A stretch of 64,000 nt of DNA from Paracamarosporium sp. OC-R06-R3 (lineage: Eukaryota; Ascomycota; Dothideomycetes; Pleosporales; Didymosphaeriaceae). Both the position numbers and the translations under genes were made by a program. Location of the stretch: contig JACVRA010000128.1 of the NCBI GenBank assembly GCA_019828545.1, positions 496,001 to 560,000 of the forward strand, in the 5' to 3' direction. The stretch's first letter is position 1. Each line of letters opens with the position of its first letter. This document shows positions 47,517 through 58,869 of the stretch, one piece after another. The notes beneath the pieces were generated by a model that saw only the letters and a list, made by a program, of their open reading frames with translations, ran no database searches and was not told the origin of the DNA.

Positions 47517-50500
47517 GCTGAATATGGTTGGACAGTGAATAGAGAGATAATGACGGAGTTAAGTATGTTTTCTGATGCAAAAGAACGAGCGAATGCGCTC
47601 ATATAGATTGAACGACAAACGAGGTAACACGACTGAATTTCTGTAACACAGCCTGCTCACCCCGCCGTGTAAAAAGCATGCTTGCATGTTGATAAGTGGC
47701 TCTAAAGTCGTTGGTCCGCGATATTAGTTATGCAGCTTCCATGAACAAAGCCCTTGCCCCTCGGGGTAGGCTGAGAAATCGTGCAGACACAAGAGGGGCC
47801 AATTTATTGTGGTGGTTGCGGAGACACGGGGGCGGGGTTTCCGAAACTCTACGTAGTAAAGTTTAGCTGTAGATCTGGTTTCTTATGGCGCGCGCAAGAG
47901 AAGTTGGATAATTAATATGGGAAGTCCGCTGGAAGCGGCCTTAGTACCTCAACGACGGTGAGAAAGTCTTTGTAGCCAGTCATTCAATTGTGTAGGGAAA
48001 TGATCCCAGAGTCACTGACTGATCCTTCTTTACAATGCTCAGATTCGATTCATTGTTGGAAGGGTTGATAGCTCTAACCTCTGGTTGAGTGAGAGACGCT
48101 ACGGCAAAGGTTCTGGGGAAATCGGCTGATGGCGATAAGCATTGTCGGGGTTTTGTAGATCGCCTTTGCAAAGGTCGGTGTGGGTTGGGCGGGAAACAGG
48201 GGTGAGAGCGCCCACAGCCCCGCACGGCTCGCGGTCGGGTTTCGGCTTCAGCTTACCGATACCCACACCAAGTGTAGCACCGCCGCAAGGTGGAGATGTC
48301 AAACACATATGCATTCTTGTGCGTTGAGGGTAGGAGCACCGCGCATCTGTTGAATAATGCGTTCCGAGTGATTGGAACAGCAAATAAATTTCTAATGGTA
48401 GAGATGGGGCGTAAATGCTAGGTACCCTTGCTCTCGCGCCCACTGGATCACAGCCAGCTTGCGCGTACGCTGCATCGCGTCATACACAGTGGGTGACAAA
48501 ATAAACTGAACCTTTCTGGGTGGAGGATGTGCTAAGAATGTTCAATTTACTTTGTCACTTTGGTGATAGATTTACAAATACGCACATCACAGGATGCCAT
48601 TCCAGAAACTACCTAACTCCAAATAACAGACCCGAACGCTCATGAAAGCTCAGAAAATAAACCAAGATAGGTCTCGGAAGCCCCGGATGATGCACCACGA
48701 TTTCTTTATTGGATTGTGCAAGATATATCTAGCCTAAACACTAACAGGAGCGGAGGCAGTGTCACTATGAATGTGCCCAACACCTCGTTCTCGAAAGCTT
48801 TACAAGTCTCTTCTGATGCAAATGCGATATCAGAATATTGGAAGATAGCTGAAAGAGATGTGCGCAAATTCAATTATTCAAGATTCTTGCCAGGGCAGCT
48901 GTAAGCGCTGGAAAGGGTTAATAGATGTTTTTCCATTAGCAAAGAAAAGCTCATCTAATGGGAAGGCAGGCATAGTGCTTGTATATCTTCTCGTGCTTCA
49001 CTGATAAAATCATCGATTATAATTAATCGACTTGACCTTTTCATATGACCATTGTTTACATCCACTCGGCATTGCTTCTTTAAAGAAAAATGCACTGGCG
49101 AGTGTCGTAGCCGTCGTTTCGCTGCAAGGTTTTCCTTGCGAATATCGTTCATTCTTCAACTGCACTGTTGACCCATCACGAACCTATAATGGTCTTAACC
49201 AATCGACTTTGGACGAAACAAAATTGATTAATAATCGAATAGTCGGCGACAGCTGATTTAATGGTTTCTTGTTTGGTTCAGCTGCACTCTCTATCGAAAC
49301 ACATGCGACGATTTGGATATCGGTACGCAGATTTATGTTCATACGTGAAAACATATGTAAGATCACGCAGTAGGTGATCAAAAAGGTTGGTGAGAAGATT
49401 GTGTATCAACTAACTAGGTGTGCTATCTAGAAGCTGTAGAGTATGTACGTCTACCAGCGTAAACAGCGCTAGTCTCAGATAGGTTTAGCCTTCTCCCAGA
49501 GGGAAAGAGCTTCTTGAACCGTCACAACATAAAAAAGCACGTGTATTAAGATGCATCACTTCGCATTACAAGCTTTAGTTTGAGCTTGTATTCTTACGCG
49601 GGCAAAGAAGCGATGAGTCATTGAATTTCCATTCAGAAAACCGCTAAGCATGATTGAGTCGGTTACGCGTTGAGTATCGTTTGTCCTGTATATCTCACAA
49701 AGCTGACTGTTTACACATACATGCGGTGAAGCAATTGTGCCGTAACAATCTTTATAATGCAGTAAGGTACGATTAATATTTTATCCATGGGCCGAATCAT
49801 AATATGGTACTCAGGTGATAGCTAGCCTCCTAATAAGATTTCACGAACATGACAAACAAATATATGGCGGAGCTGTTACTCCGTTCATACCCTAACTTTG
49901 AGCTAGATTCGGAACATTTTTCACTTTTCGCGGTTCTACTAGCCCTCTTCGCTTGCGGAGTGGAGAAACACTCGGTGTTCGGAAAGAATGTTGCTCAACG
50001 CGCGTTGTTGGGGTGGAGTAACCATGTTTCGCGCAACAGGCCTCTCTTCGGACAGTAACTATAGGCTCCTTCATAGGCGCTATTGGTAATATGAGTCATC
50101 TTATCCCCGAATCACAGTGAGTGGACAGGTTAATTCTGCTTAGTTAGGTGGTCAGGAGAGTCCATTATATAAATACTACCTTAACTGCCCCTGCATAATT
50201 AGTCTTTCAACTGATATCGACCTCTATTATCAGATGCTCACTTGCTTCGATACTACATCCCATACCCAGACTCTTACGCCGACACTCATTTCACTATACC
50301 CGGCGGTTCCTTGTTCGGTCCCGCCGCTCTTTCACCTCTGGTGTCCACAGGAGAAAAACAAAGAAGGGAAATTTTAAGACATACATTGTTATTGCTCTTG
50401 TTCCTTTACTACGTCCGTATTGTGCCGGCTCCTTAAGGGATAGCTTCCTTGATTACCACTACTTATAGCTAGGTTTACCCTACCATATGCTTGTCAAAAC

Positions 50501-50624
50501 AACAGGCACAGAGATTTGAGTACATCGGCATTAAGCGCACAAGGCTCAGCCTTCACCTTTGTCTCTACCGCTTATCGCATGCTATTATCGATCCCGCTCC
50601 GCGACACCAAGCAAGAAGGTCACG
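47517..50624. other. long AT-rich intergenic interval
   Basis: Over 3 kb no gene is supported. Short frames (48716-48904, 49849-50058, 50242-50436) have no motifs. The interval contains repeat copy B (49165-49274) and an imperfect palindrome near 47850-47870 (AAACTCTACGTAGTAAAGTTT). The sequence resembles decayed transposon DNA. Confidence 0.4.
49165..49274 (-). repeat. dispersed repeat, copy B (inverted relative to copy A)
   Basis: The reverse complement of this stretch aligns with 28811-28921, sharing TTCGTGATGGGTCAACAG, CGATTATTAATCAATTTTG and AACAAGAAACCATTAAATCA. The two copies are inverted and about 20 kb apart, bracketing the HET-kinase-DUF7580-NACHT region. Confidence 0.7.
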
Positions 50625-51518
50625 ATGGATAATGCAAGATCAGAAGACAATACTGAGAGGCTGACATCCCCACTTCAAACCACTCCATTAGTGAAGGAAT
50701 CTAGCATACAACGCACACATGTTCCTGGTCCTCCGCCACTAAATTTTTTCCCCGGACCAGGACAGCGAGGCTATCCTCTAGAAATCCGCGGGATGATTTA
50801 CGATGAAGTAGTAGCCTTGAGCGAGCACGAAGCTCCATTCATCCGGCTGCTACATGGCGACCATCGGATATACTATGAAGACACTTCCAGAGCCTTGGCA
50901 CTTCTTCGTAACGGTAATATCTGGGAAAACGATGCATCCTCTACACTTGAAGTTCAGCGCACTACTAAGAATTTCACATTGTTGGCGAGCTATAAGTCGC
51001 TTGGCTACCATTGGATAGATCACATATGTTATCACAAGTGCCATTATTGGCTGTTAGAATTGCTAAAAGCTATTGACCTAGTGTACGCCAATGACTTGGA
51101 GCACCAGCGAGCATCGACGGCGCCTAGGAAATGGGCTGCTCCTCTACATGATTATATCATAAAGCATGGCATCTCGTGTCTTCGGGGTTGTTTGCGTCAA
51201 AAATGGGATCCGAAGGATTCAGACCCAGCGAAAGGATACTGGGACCAATACACAACGGAAAAGTTCCTCCAGACGATGATTCTGCAATTACGTCGCAAGC
51301 CAGAGGTTGATATCCGGATCTTTTTCTACGCTGAAATGCCACCGAGGGATATGGAATGGGAGGCGGTTTATGTGGCGAGACGGGTAAAGTTGTTCCTAGC
51401 CGAGCTAATCAGTGGCGCGACGGTGACAAGCGTCCGCGCCCACAGAGGGACGCTATTCGCCATAAGAGTACATTCGTCGCACCGGAAAGTCAATTTGAAT
51501 ATTGGAGAAATGAAATAG
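50625..51518 (+). CDS. hypothetical protein with 2EXR/F-box-like N-terminal motif
   Basis: Single exon, 297 residues from ATG 50625 (MDNARSEDNTE). A Pro-rich segment is followed by PLEIRGMIYDEVV (about 50-62), the short LP-x-E-I-R-x-x-I-[YW] helix found at the start of many fungal F-box-like or 2EXR proteins. The rest (for example HWIDHICYHKCHYWLLELLK) has no domain I recognise. Such proteins are numerous in Dothideomycetes and mostly uncharacterised. The reading is open for 22 codons above the ATG but without another ATG. Confidence 0.5.
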   Translation: MDNARSEDNTERLTSPLQTTPLVKESSIQRTHVPGPPPLNFFPGPGQRGYPLEIRGMIYDEVVALSEHEAPFIRLLHGDHRIYYEDTSRALALLRNGNIWENDASSTLEVQRTTKNFTLLASYKSLGYHWIDHICYHKCHYWLLELLKAIDLVYANDLEHQRASTAPRKWAAPLHDYIIKHGISCLRGCLRQKWDPKDSDPAKGYWDQYTTEKFLQTMILQLRRKPEVDIRIFFYAEMPPRDMEWEAVYVARRVKLFLAELISGATVTSVRAHRGTLFAIRVHSSHRKVNLNIGEMK

Positions 51519-52064
51519 GGACCGTAGGAAACCAGGTTCGATGGGAACAGGCGACCCAGGATGAACTCGAGCTTTGGGCGACTGGCTAGATATCCACAAG
51601 CTCAGAGTCTAGGGCGTACAAGCAGTTGTTGATGGGACGCCAAGGCATGGGTGGAATATCCGAAAAACAGAAGAGTCAGTGACAAAGTTGGAAAGAGGAA
51701 TGACGAGTACGGATTCAGAGGTCCACAAGACCAACCGTGGAATCAAGGTTTGAGACGAAAAGACCAGTCACGGAACAAGGCGTGACCAAGCTGGAATGGC
51801 AAACACGCTCGCCTGTCACCAGGTCTGTCTTTGTGTGCAATTCAGATGTTTGGAATATTTTGAATTTTATCCTGTTGTGAAGTATGTACATATAAAATTT
51901 CTTCGTAGTTCCAGCCTGCCGAATATATGTGTGAGTACAGTCCTGTCCTTCATAATACAATCGTGAAAAAGTGATCCCCAGTGAATCAGCCCCAAAAATT
52001 CCATAACAGTATAGCCATAGGTACCCCGAAAATCAATGCCCTGATACTCCACGCAACATATATA
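51519..52064. other. intergenic interval
   Basis: Short interval between two convergent genes. No frame or repeat of note was seen. Confidence 0.4.
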
Positions 52065-52502
52065 CTACGCCGACTTCAAAACTGCCTCCGTCACGCTGTG
52101 GCCAGCCATCCAGACCTCGTAAGCACCTGTTGCCGAGTCGTAGGATACAATGACCTTTCCACGACGGTCGCTTTCAGATGACGAATCTACAGCAGATACA
52201 ATGGTCTCGTTTGGAGTGAAGGCTTCTAGATCCCATATCACATACGCTAAACACCTTTCCCCATTTGCGAACGTATCCATGCGGGATATGTTCTGGAGCG
52301 ATATATCAAATTTAGCGAATGCTGCGTGCTCAAGTTGCTTGCTCCCGCTCTCGATCATCGTGACAGTTTCGGTGATGTGTCTACGTCTTAATTTGGGATG
52401 GCGATGGAAGAGGGACTACCGATGGGTCACAGACAGGTACATTGTGCTCTCCGAGGGACTGGAAGTGGTGTCCGGGCATGTAGTGTCCGCAGGACGCGTC
52501 AT
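52065..52502 (-). CDS. small two-exon protein, unknown function
   Basis: Exon 1 is 52502-52441 and exon 2 is 52380-52065, with a 60-nt intron (GTACCT donor, GACGTAG acceptor). They give 125 residues. The product begins MTRPADTTCPDTTSSPSEST, a Ser/Thr-rich start, and continues with SRMDTFANGERCLAYVIWDL and KVIVSYDSATGAYEVWMAG, which suggests a small beta-rich fold. I do not recognise the family. It is transcribed away from the PrnA-like activator gene; about 590 bp separates their starts, so the palindrome at 53005 could act in either direction. Confidence 0.5.
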
Positions 52503-53004
52503 TGTTTATATCTTGTTTATAACGCCTCCGGTTAGTGTGAAAACATGCCGTCGGTAAAAATACGCCCCTGGCTCCATCTGAGGTCAAGCACCATCCCACC
52601 CAGCTGCGCCCGGTTCCACCAAAACGTCGCTTAGTAATTGCCCGATCCCCAAAGTGCAAGAACGTCCGGCCGCCTAGCCGGCTAGCGCATGTTTCTTCAA
52701 TACCAGAGAATGAACACATCAATTTCCATCTTTCAGACAATATGACATAGGTAGCTTTCATTAACAAACCATTCAACCCAAATGCATAGACACCTCCAAA
52801 GATTACTACTAATTACGGAAAAGTTCCTCGACCACAGCGTCTTGATTATGCTAGCACTTGCACTACTATAAAGGACAGTGCTAATGTTAAGGGTGACATG
52901 TAACGCTCTTGAAATTGGGAAGTCCAAAGCCAAAACATCAGTGATATACGCTCAGTATGGAATGTCACCTAGTAGCTAGTCCAAGTCGGTGGAGGCTTGG
53001 AACA

Positions 53005-53013
53005 TCGGGCCGA
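53005..53013. promoter_or_regulatory. PrnA-type palindrome TCGG-G-CCGA
   Basis: The site is 76 bp upstream of the activator gene's ATG. It matches the YCGG-N-CCGR consensus shared with five other sites in this cluster. An autoregulatory site is a plausible reading. Confidence 0.6.
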
Positions 53014-53088
53014 CGTCGGGTGTTACCTCACATGTCTCGATCCGCTCATCAATCACCTGCAGGCCTCGCCGTACTGTAGGCGTGTGGC

Positions 53089-55419
53089 ATGGCTCCGTCA
53101 ACTGTACATCCCTCTGGGGTGCGCCGGGCTCCTGTGTAAGTCGCCTTTACAGGCCCACTCACGAGCCGGTCACGTGCTGACACCCGCTGCTGCAGTGCCT
53201 GTCTTCAATGCCGGCAGGCGAAGGTGCGCTGCTTTGTTCGACAGCAGCGCTGCGAGCGTTGTATCAATAACAGCATTGATTGCGTTTTCATTCAACCGCG
53301 CAGAGCTAGGCGAGCGCGTGCAACACGGCAAAATCGCGATGTTCAGCAAAGCGACACCAACGCCGTGGATGTAGAGTCGTTGCTGCCAAACACAGCGCAG
53401 GAAAGGCGCCCAACAACCGCTCACAGGGATGCCGAGTATCCCGACTCCGACTCCCAGACCGATCCGATTCGTGTGCCTTTCATCACTTCTCAAACGCGTG
53501 AGCGTATCGTGGCCGCTTTAGCGACTTTGAAAGGCAGCCGAGGCTCGAATTTCAGCTTCGTGACGGCAGGCGACACTCCTCTCTTCACTCGTGGCCAATA
53601 TCGGGAAGACGATACGACAGAACATGTCAACCAGGGATCTCTTTACGAGCCAAGTCGCCCGGTACAACTATCTTTGAAGCTGTCCTCTCTTCTGCGGCCG
53701 CTATGTTCTAGCAGACGTCAAGATTCTAGTAATGAAGACCATCCACTTCAGAGCGCAGTAAAAATGCCCAGCTATATATCAGCTACAACACTCGGGCAAA
53801 CAATCACAGATCCAGTTGAAGGCGGCATTCTATCACCTCTCGCCGCCGCCTCTTTGTTTGAGCACTTCATGCTCGAGATGAATGCGAAGTGGGAGCATCT
53901 CCTCGATCCCTTGTTAGATACATACGACGGCGTGCGCCGAAGAAGTCCATTGCTCTTGGCGACGATTCTATTCTGTTCTTCTAAATCCGCTGCTTTTCAA
54001 GATGGTCAGGTGGTGCTAACCACGGATCCGTTCCTGCAGAGCCGGCTATGCAGCCTAGCTCGAAACCTCGCGGTTAGGACGTTTGCTGTTGGCGATAGGG
54101 CAATCGAAACAATGCAAGCCTTCTATCTGCTTGCATGCTGGAAGGAACCCGATGATGACATATCCTATCTCCACAGTGGCTATGCGTTTCGTATTCTGCT
54201 CGACTTAGACTTGACACAGAGCGATGCGGATGACCACCAAGCCGCACGATATAGGCGCACATGGTTGGCTCTATATCGCCAAGATAAACAACAGAGCCTT
54301 TTCTTTATGAAACGAGCGTCACTCGGAGCTGGCAACGAAGATGGGTCAGCTTTTGTTGGCGAACTCGACACATGGCTGAGAATACCGCGCGCCTTACCTT
54401 CGGATTTTGTTGCTTGCTGCAACGCTGACCTGCGACGCATACAAGCAAGGCTTCGAGGTATGGTCCAGAGGTCATCGTTGACCATGCTACCTTGCCTCCT
54501 GGAATTGCTCGATTCAGATCTGGACCGATGGCGATCGACCTGGCAAGATCATATCAAAAATGACAACAGACATCCATACGAAAGCTCACAGATTGACAAG
54601 AGATTGATATCACCTGGAAGACATCATTCTATCGCCTTGGTGACACTCTGGGAACAAAGTGTTAGGCTAAATGTTGCGTCTGCCATCCTGCGCCAGGCAC
54701 TCATCGGCACGGTTTCATCACTCCACCTAAATGAGCCGGATTCGCCATCGTCGCTCAGTCTCGATCTACCAACTGTTGTTGATATGCTAGCTACCGATTT
54801 TCCTGGCTTGAGCAGCAGTGTAGAAGCTGCGCTTGGCACGCTCCGTCAGCTGCTGTCCTTCTCACCTGAAGACTTGAGACGAAGCCCAGATTCTGTTCTT
54901 CTTTTGGGCCCCAACGCTGCTTTGTTCTTGTGTCTTTTACTCTGTCTGCCTTGCAAAGGCATCCTCGGACACTCGTTTCAAAAAACCGCCATAGATCTTG
55001 TTCAAGGCGTTGCTCGACATATACGCAGGTGCGTACGATCGCCGCAAGATTCAGTCACACTGCATGCTACATATCTGGACTCGCTTGTACACCTTCTAAA
55101 TCCTGTCGATGAGCAGGCCTCGTGTCAGTCAGACAACGTATCATCTCAGCCAATCCTTGATGGTTCACAGCCACACCTACATTCAGACGATAATCATTTG
55201 GGAGGGATGACTGCACTAGATTCGGTCAGAATGTCGGTTGCATCCCCGTCCGGAGGCGCAGATATGCTTCAGAACGATAACTTGGGTTCTGGGCAATATA
55301 TTTTCAACTACGTTAGCGAACCAGAACAACAGTTACAAATGCAGACTCTAGCAAATCTGCTTGATCCCGGTTGGCTTTGGTCACTTGCTCCCGAGGACAC
55401 GTATGGAAATCCTAATTGA
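53089..55419 (+). CDS. prnA: Zn2Cys6 transcriptional activator of proline utilisation (PrnA/Put3-like)
   Basis: Two exons (53089-53135, 53196-55419) give 756 residues. The DNA-binding cluster is split by the intron. Its six Cys at 18, 21, 28, 35, 38 and 45 have the spacing C-x2-C-x6-C-x6-C-x2-C-x6-C (ACLQCRQAKVRC ... RCERCINNSIDC), followed by a basic linker QPRRARRARA. The middle region (about 230-480) has the fungal-specific TF pattern, including MQAFYLLACWKEPDDDISYLHSG. The C-terminus is acidic and ends near WLWSLAPED, a possible activation motif. It lies tail-to-tail with proline dehydrogenase, whose stop is 69 bp away, and beside the whole prn gene set, which is the basis of the symbol. 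PrnA homology by sequence is not proven here. A palindrome in its own promoter suggests autoregulation. Confidence 0.78.
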
Positions 55420-55488
55420 GGTAAGACTCGAAGGAAAGGAAGGCATTAGAGTTCAAATTGAGATATCAACGAAGTCGCTAGATAAGTT

Positions 55489-57326
55489 TCACACAGTAAA
55501 CGGCAAAAGTCGTCGTCTTATCTCACGGCCTAACCGAACCCTCTCTGCGACTGCCCCACCTCTGCCCTCAAGCACAGCTTTGTTTTCCGTGGCTCGTCGC
55601 GCTAAGAAAGGGAGACATTCCTTCAGGTCACCGTAGCTCATGGACTGGCAAACATAGCTTAGCGAAAACATTCTGGAGCGAACGTTGCAGGTTGACACTC
55701 ACCTTAACAACAAGAGGAAACCCTCCTTCTGTCGTAAGGGATCCAGTAATCCTGTTTGTCAAGTCGTCTTTCATGCCTAAATTTAATGTCAGCTTCTGTA
55801 GAAGCAACCTAGGAAAGCGTCCTAATCTCACCATATATCTGTCCGAATGCTATACTACCGGCCGCTTCTGGTGTGACTATGAGCCTGCCATCTTCGGCCT
55901 TGCCGTTGATTAGTCCATACTGTTCGAACAATCTGATCCCGAGGTCCAGGCTGGTAGAATTGTGAGTGGCGAAAATGGCACAAAGTTTTGACGAGCCGTG
56001 CGTGCGAATTTGCTCGGAAACCGTAGCAAGGGTTTTCTCGACACCGTAGTTGTAGCTCGTGTCTGTCTCCGCCTTGGTTGCCCACACTGGACCGGGACTT
56101 TCTCGGCCTTGGTCTTTCCATCGTTGTGCTTCAGTCACCATATATGCGCCCCGAACCTGCTTGAACAATAATTTGTATCCTTTTTCTTCAGCTCGCTGAA
56201 TTTGCTGGTTGAGAAGCTGCGGGTACCTACGCAGGTAGGCTTGGAACGAAGCGATGCAGGTGGCTGGGCCGTCGAGCGTGTTGTATTTTTGCATTAGCTC
56301 GTCGGTTAGACTGTCGATCAGAGGCTGGTACCAGGACTGCTCTGCATCGATAACTATACGAACATTGTTGTCACGGGCTTTGCTAGCGATAAGCTCCATG
56401 GTCGATCGTAGATGAAGAAGTTGCTCGCGATCTTCATCTGTAACATCGGATCCGCTTAAAGCCGCTTCCCAGTCTCCGTCGTGAGGAAGCCCAGGATAAG
56501 GCACGTCCTTGTCAAGACCTCTCTTGTCCCTTGCCTCCAAGATTGCGTTAGAGGCATGCAAGAGCGCGATCGGATGCGGCAGCAGCCCAGTTACTTTGAT
56601 GCGGACCCAGGACCGGTTGTCGCCCCCCGTCGCGGTGGTGTCTGGCCAGAACTTCCGCGCCAGCATACCCTGTGCCTCAATCGATTCTAGCACCAGCCGC
56701 GTCTGCTCTAAGATCAACTGTGGGTCTTTGCTTGATCCATCTAGCTCGGCCTCGATATTGTACCCTAACAGAGTCCCGACCTGGTTTTGACGCAAAGCTT
56801 CAATTTTAGGAATCACGTCTTCGGTCGTTTCGCCGCCGAGAAACTGCTGAAAAAACGTGTTCATAACAAAGACATGCGTCATGGAAGAGATTATGGGAAT
56901 TTTCGAAGCGATATTATATAGGGTCTCGCTAGCATCAACCCAGGTGGGCGATGAACAGAATGCAAAGGCACTGTGTACGCGTCAGTTCTTGCACTGCAGC
57001 CAAGAGCGTGTGACTCACATCCATCCAGTCACCAATTTACCAAATGGTACTTTCGATAGCGCACTGGCGTCCCGTGGGTCTTCGGGATACCTGTTGTTAT
57101 TTTGTCTCGCTAAGATCACTCCGGTCACTGTTGCAACTCCTGTTCCTCCTAGAACAAGTGCAACGAGTTTCTTCCTGGAGGATGCACTTTGCCACGAGGC
57201 TTTTAAGTTCACCGATCGGCCTCTGGAAGGTGCGACTGTAGACGTGAATCTGAGAGTTGTGCGTGGGTGCGCTGAGACAAAGCGCTGCTGTGCTGTTGCG
57301 CGGAGCAGATGGCAATGGGTAAGCAT
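55489..57326 (-). CDS. prnD: proline dehydrogenase (proline oxidase), mitochondrial
   Basis: This FAD enzyme oxidises L-proline to delta-1-pyrroline-5-carboxylate and passes electrons to the respiratory chain. Four exons (57326-57019, 56970-55832, 55776-55703, 55644-55489) give 558 residues. The N-terminus is Arg/Ser-rich with few acidic residues, as a mitochondrial presequence, and a hydrophobic stretch (LVALVLGGTGVATVTGVILA) follows. Family motifs are LLGYNIEAE (about 177), IVIDAEQSWYQP, LFKQVRGAYMVTEAQRW (the KLVRGAY block), FATHNSTSL and, near the C-terminus, YGDLKECLPFLARRATEN with the Arg pair that binds the proline carboxylate. All catalytic blocks are intact. It faces the RidA gene across a promoter containing two palindromes, and ends tail-to-tail with the activator. 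Confidence 0.9.
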
Positions 57327-57626
57327 TGCGTTTATTTTGATATTCGAGTTACAATAATTCAGAGACCAATGGATAGCGGGAAAGCGAAGGGCGTGAGTAC
57401 GATTCTTCGGGGGCTTTCAGGACTATTTTGTTATAAACTTGCGCGTAAACCTACTCCAATATGGCGAGCGAGGATCCTTGCACATTCATGCCAATCGTCG
57501 CGTGCCTAGATAAAATTGATACCTGAAGATTACCACTTTCGGCGGCAGGGGCCGAGGGAACGAGGACTAACGCTTTAGTGAAGGCGTTCCGCGCGGGGTT
57601 TGAGATTGGGGTGAGCTATCAGCATC

Positions 57627-57635
57627 TCGGGCCGG
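57627..57635. promoter_or_regulatory. PrnA-type palindrome TCGG-G-CCGG
   Basis: This lies in the 567-bp divergent promoter between proline dehydrogenase and the RidA gene, about 300 bp from the dehydrogenase start. With the site at 57680 it forms a larger inverted repeat (CTCGGGCCGG ... CCGGCCCGAG). Confidence 0.65.
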
Positions 57636-57679
57636 TGCTAGGTTGCCTTTGTCCCCAAATCACGGTGCCACCTTATCAG

Positions 57680-57688
57680 CCGGCCCGA
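57680..57688. promoter_or_regulatory. PrnA-type palindrome CCGG-C-CCGA
   Basis: The centre of this site is 53 bp, about five helical turns, from the site at 57627, so paired binding on one DNA face is possible. Confidence 0.65.
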
Positions 57689-57780
57689 GAACGATAACAC
57701 CCAGGCAGACTTTCCACAATTGGACTGTCGTAGTTTATCTTTGAGTCTAACGCTACACAACACAGTGTCTTGCATTTGAA

Positions 57781-57786
57781 TATAAA
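57781..57786 (+). promoter_or_regulatory. TATA box (TATAAA)
   Basis: TATAAA lies 113 bp upstream of the RidA start and downstream of the paired palindromes, a position suitable for a core promoter. Confidence 0.4.
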
Positions 57787-57893
57787 GCGATGTAGGCCAA
57801 TCTATCACATTGTACGCACAAACATTACACATACCATAGATACACATATCTTCAGCACCCTGTCAATTTTATTTTCTTTGAAAACGACATTAC

Positions 57894-58283
57894 ATGATGG
57901 CCAACCTAAAGCCTATCTGCCCCGACCGCGCCCCGCGCACTATTGGGCCGTACGTCCACGCCGTCGTTCACGGCGACCTTGTCTTTACCACAGCATGCAT
58001 TCCGCTCGACCCCTCGACCATGAAGATTGTCGGCGGCTCGCCTGAAGACCAGCTCCGCCGCATCTTTGAAAACCTCAAAATCATCCTTGGTGAGGCTGGA
58101 ACCTCACTCGACCACATCATCAAACAAAACGTCTACCTTACCACGTTTGACGATTTTGAGGCTTTCAATACTGTTTCGGCTGAGTACCTGGGAGAACACA
58201 AGCCCGCGAGGGCGACGATGAGGGTGTTGGAGTTGCCTAAGGGCGCGCCTATGGGGCTGGATGTGGTGGCTGCCATGCCTTAG
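57894..58283 (+). CDS. RidA/YjgF/YER057c/UK114 family enamine/imine deaminase
   Basis: Single exon, 129 residues, the normal length of the family. It opens (M)MANLKPICPDRAPRTIGPY; ATG 57897 is an equally good start. The family core is GPYVHAVVHGDLVFTTACIPLDP, then QLRRIFENLKIILGEAG, then KPARATMRVLELPKGAPM with the conserved Arg of the PARAT block. The final acidic residue that is usually Glu (EIEAIA) is Asp here (GLDVVAA). RidA hydrolyses reactive enamines/imines made by PLP enzymes and flavin amino-acid oxidases to harmless keto acids. Its place inside the prn cluster, sharing a promoter with proline dehydrogenase, suggests it clears reactive imines or ring-opened products during proline catabolism; this role is inferred. 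Confidence 0.88.
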   Translation: MMANLKPICPDRAPRTIGPYVHAVVHGDLVFTTACIPLDPSTMKIVGGSPEDQLRRIFENLKIILGEAGTSLDHIIKQNVYLTTFDDFEAFNTVSAEYLGEHKPARATMRVLELPKGAPMGLDVVAAMP

Positions 58284-58869
58284 GTGGATAGATCAATATT
58301 GTTGGATGCTAAAGTCGGTGTTGCGGCGGCTGAACTTCACGTACTCGCATCTAAGATTGCAATGTGGTAAAAGCTGATAGAATGAGTGGTTCAAGATCGC
58401 GCGGGCATTTTAGCTAGCTTGGGTCTTCTAAATAACACTTGACAAATTTTTTGCATATTGAATTACTACGATCGATGATTTGCTGTGATGTTCTGATTCC
58501 AGAGACTCATTTGCTGCGTTGGGGAAAATACACCAGCCAGGCGTACTGTCTTTCTTCAACGTATACCTCCCGCCCTTTGATTACCATGTCGGCTCTTGCA
58601 GACTAGACACCCGAGGCGTTGCGGTTGGTTTATATTTATGACATTCAAGCAAAGCGAATGAGATCTCACTGTAAAAGAAGGTGAATATCTATCTTGACTA
58701 TCCGTCAAACACATCGAAGATCGAATCTGAACCACATCTATTGTTTGGATATTCACCACTCTCCCCAATTCCAAAGCACAACCTGATAAAAGAAACGAAA
58801 ATCGACTAGACATATACACGAGCCTTGACTTCCACTTGTTCTGAGCCGACGGCAGTCAAACAAGGTCAT
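58284..58869. other. intergenic interval (convergent 3' regions)
   Basis: Between the RidA stop and the permease stop. A minus-strand frame at 58556-58819 lacks motifs. No palindrome of the prn type was seen here, as expected for a 3'-3' interval. Confidence 0.4.

Noticed and set aside
47840..47875. Third MITE copy near AAACTCTACGTAGTAAAGTTT
   Set aside because: Only an imperfect short palindrome is present; no two separated termini or target duplication. At most an excision scar.
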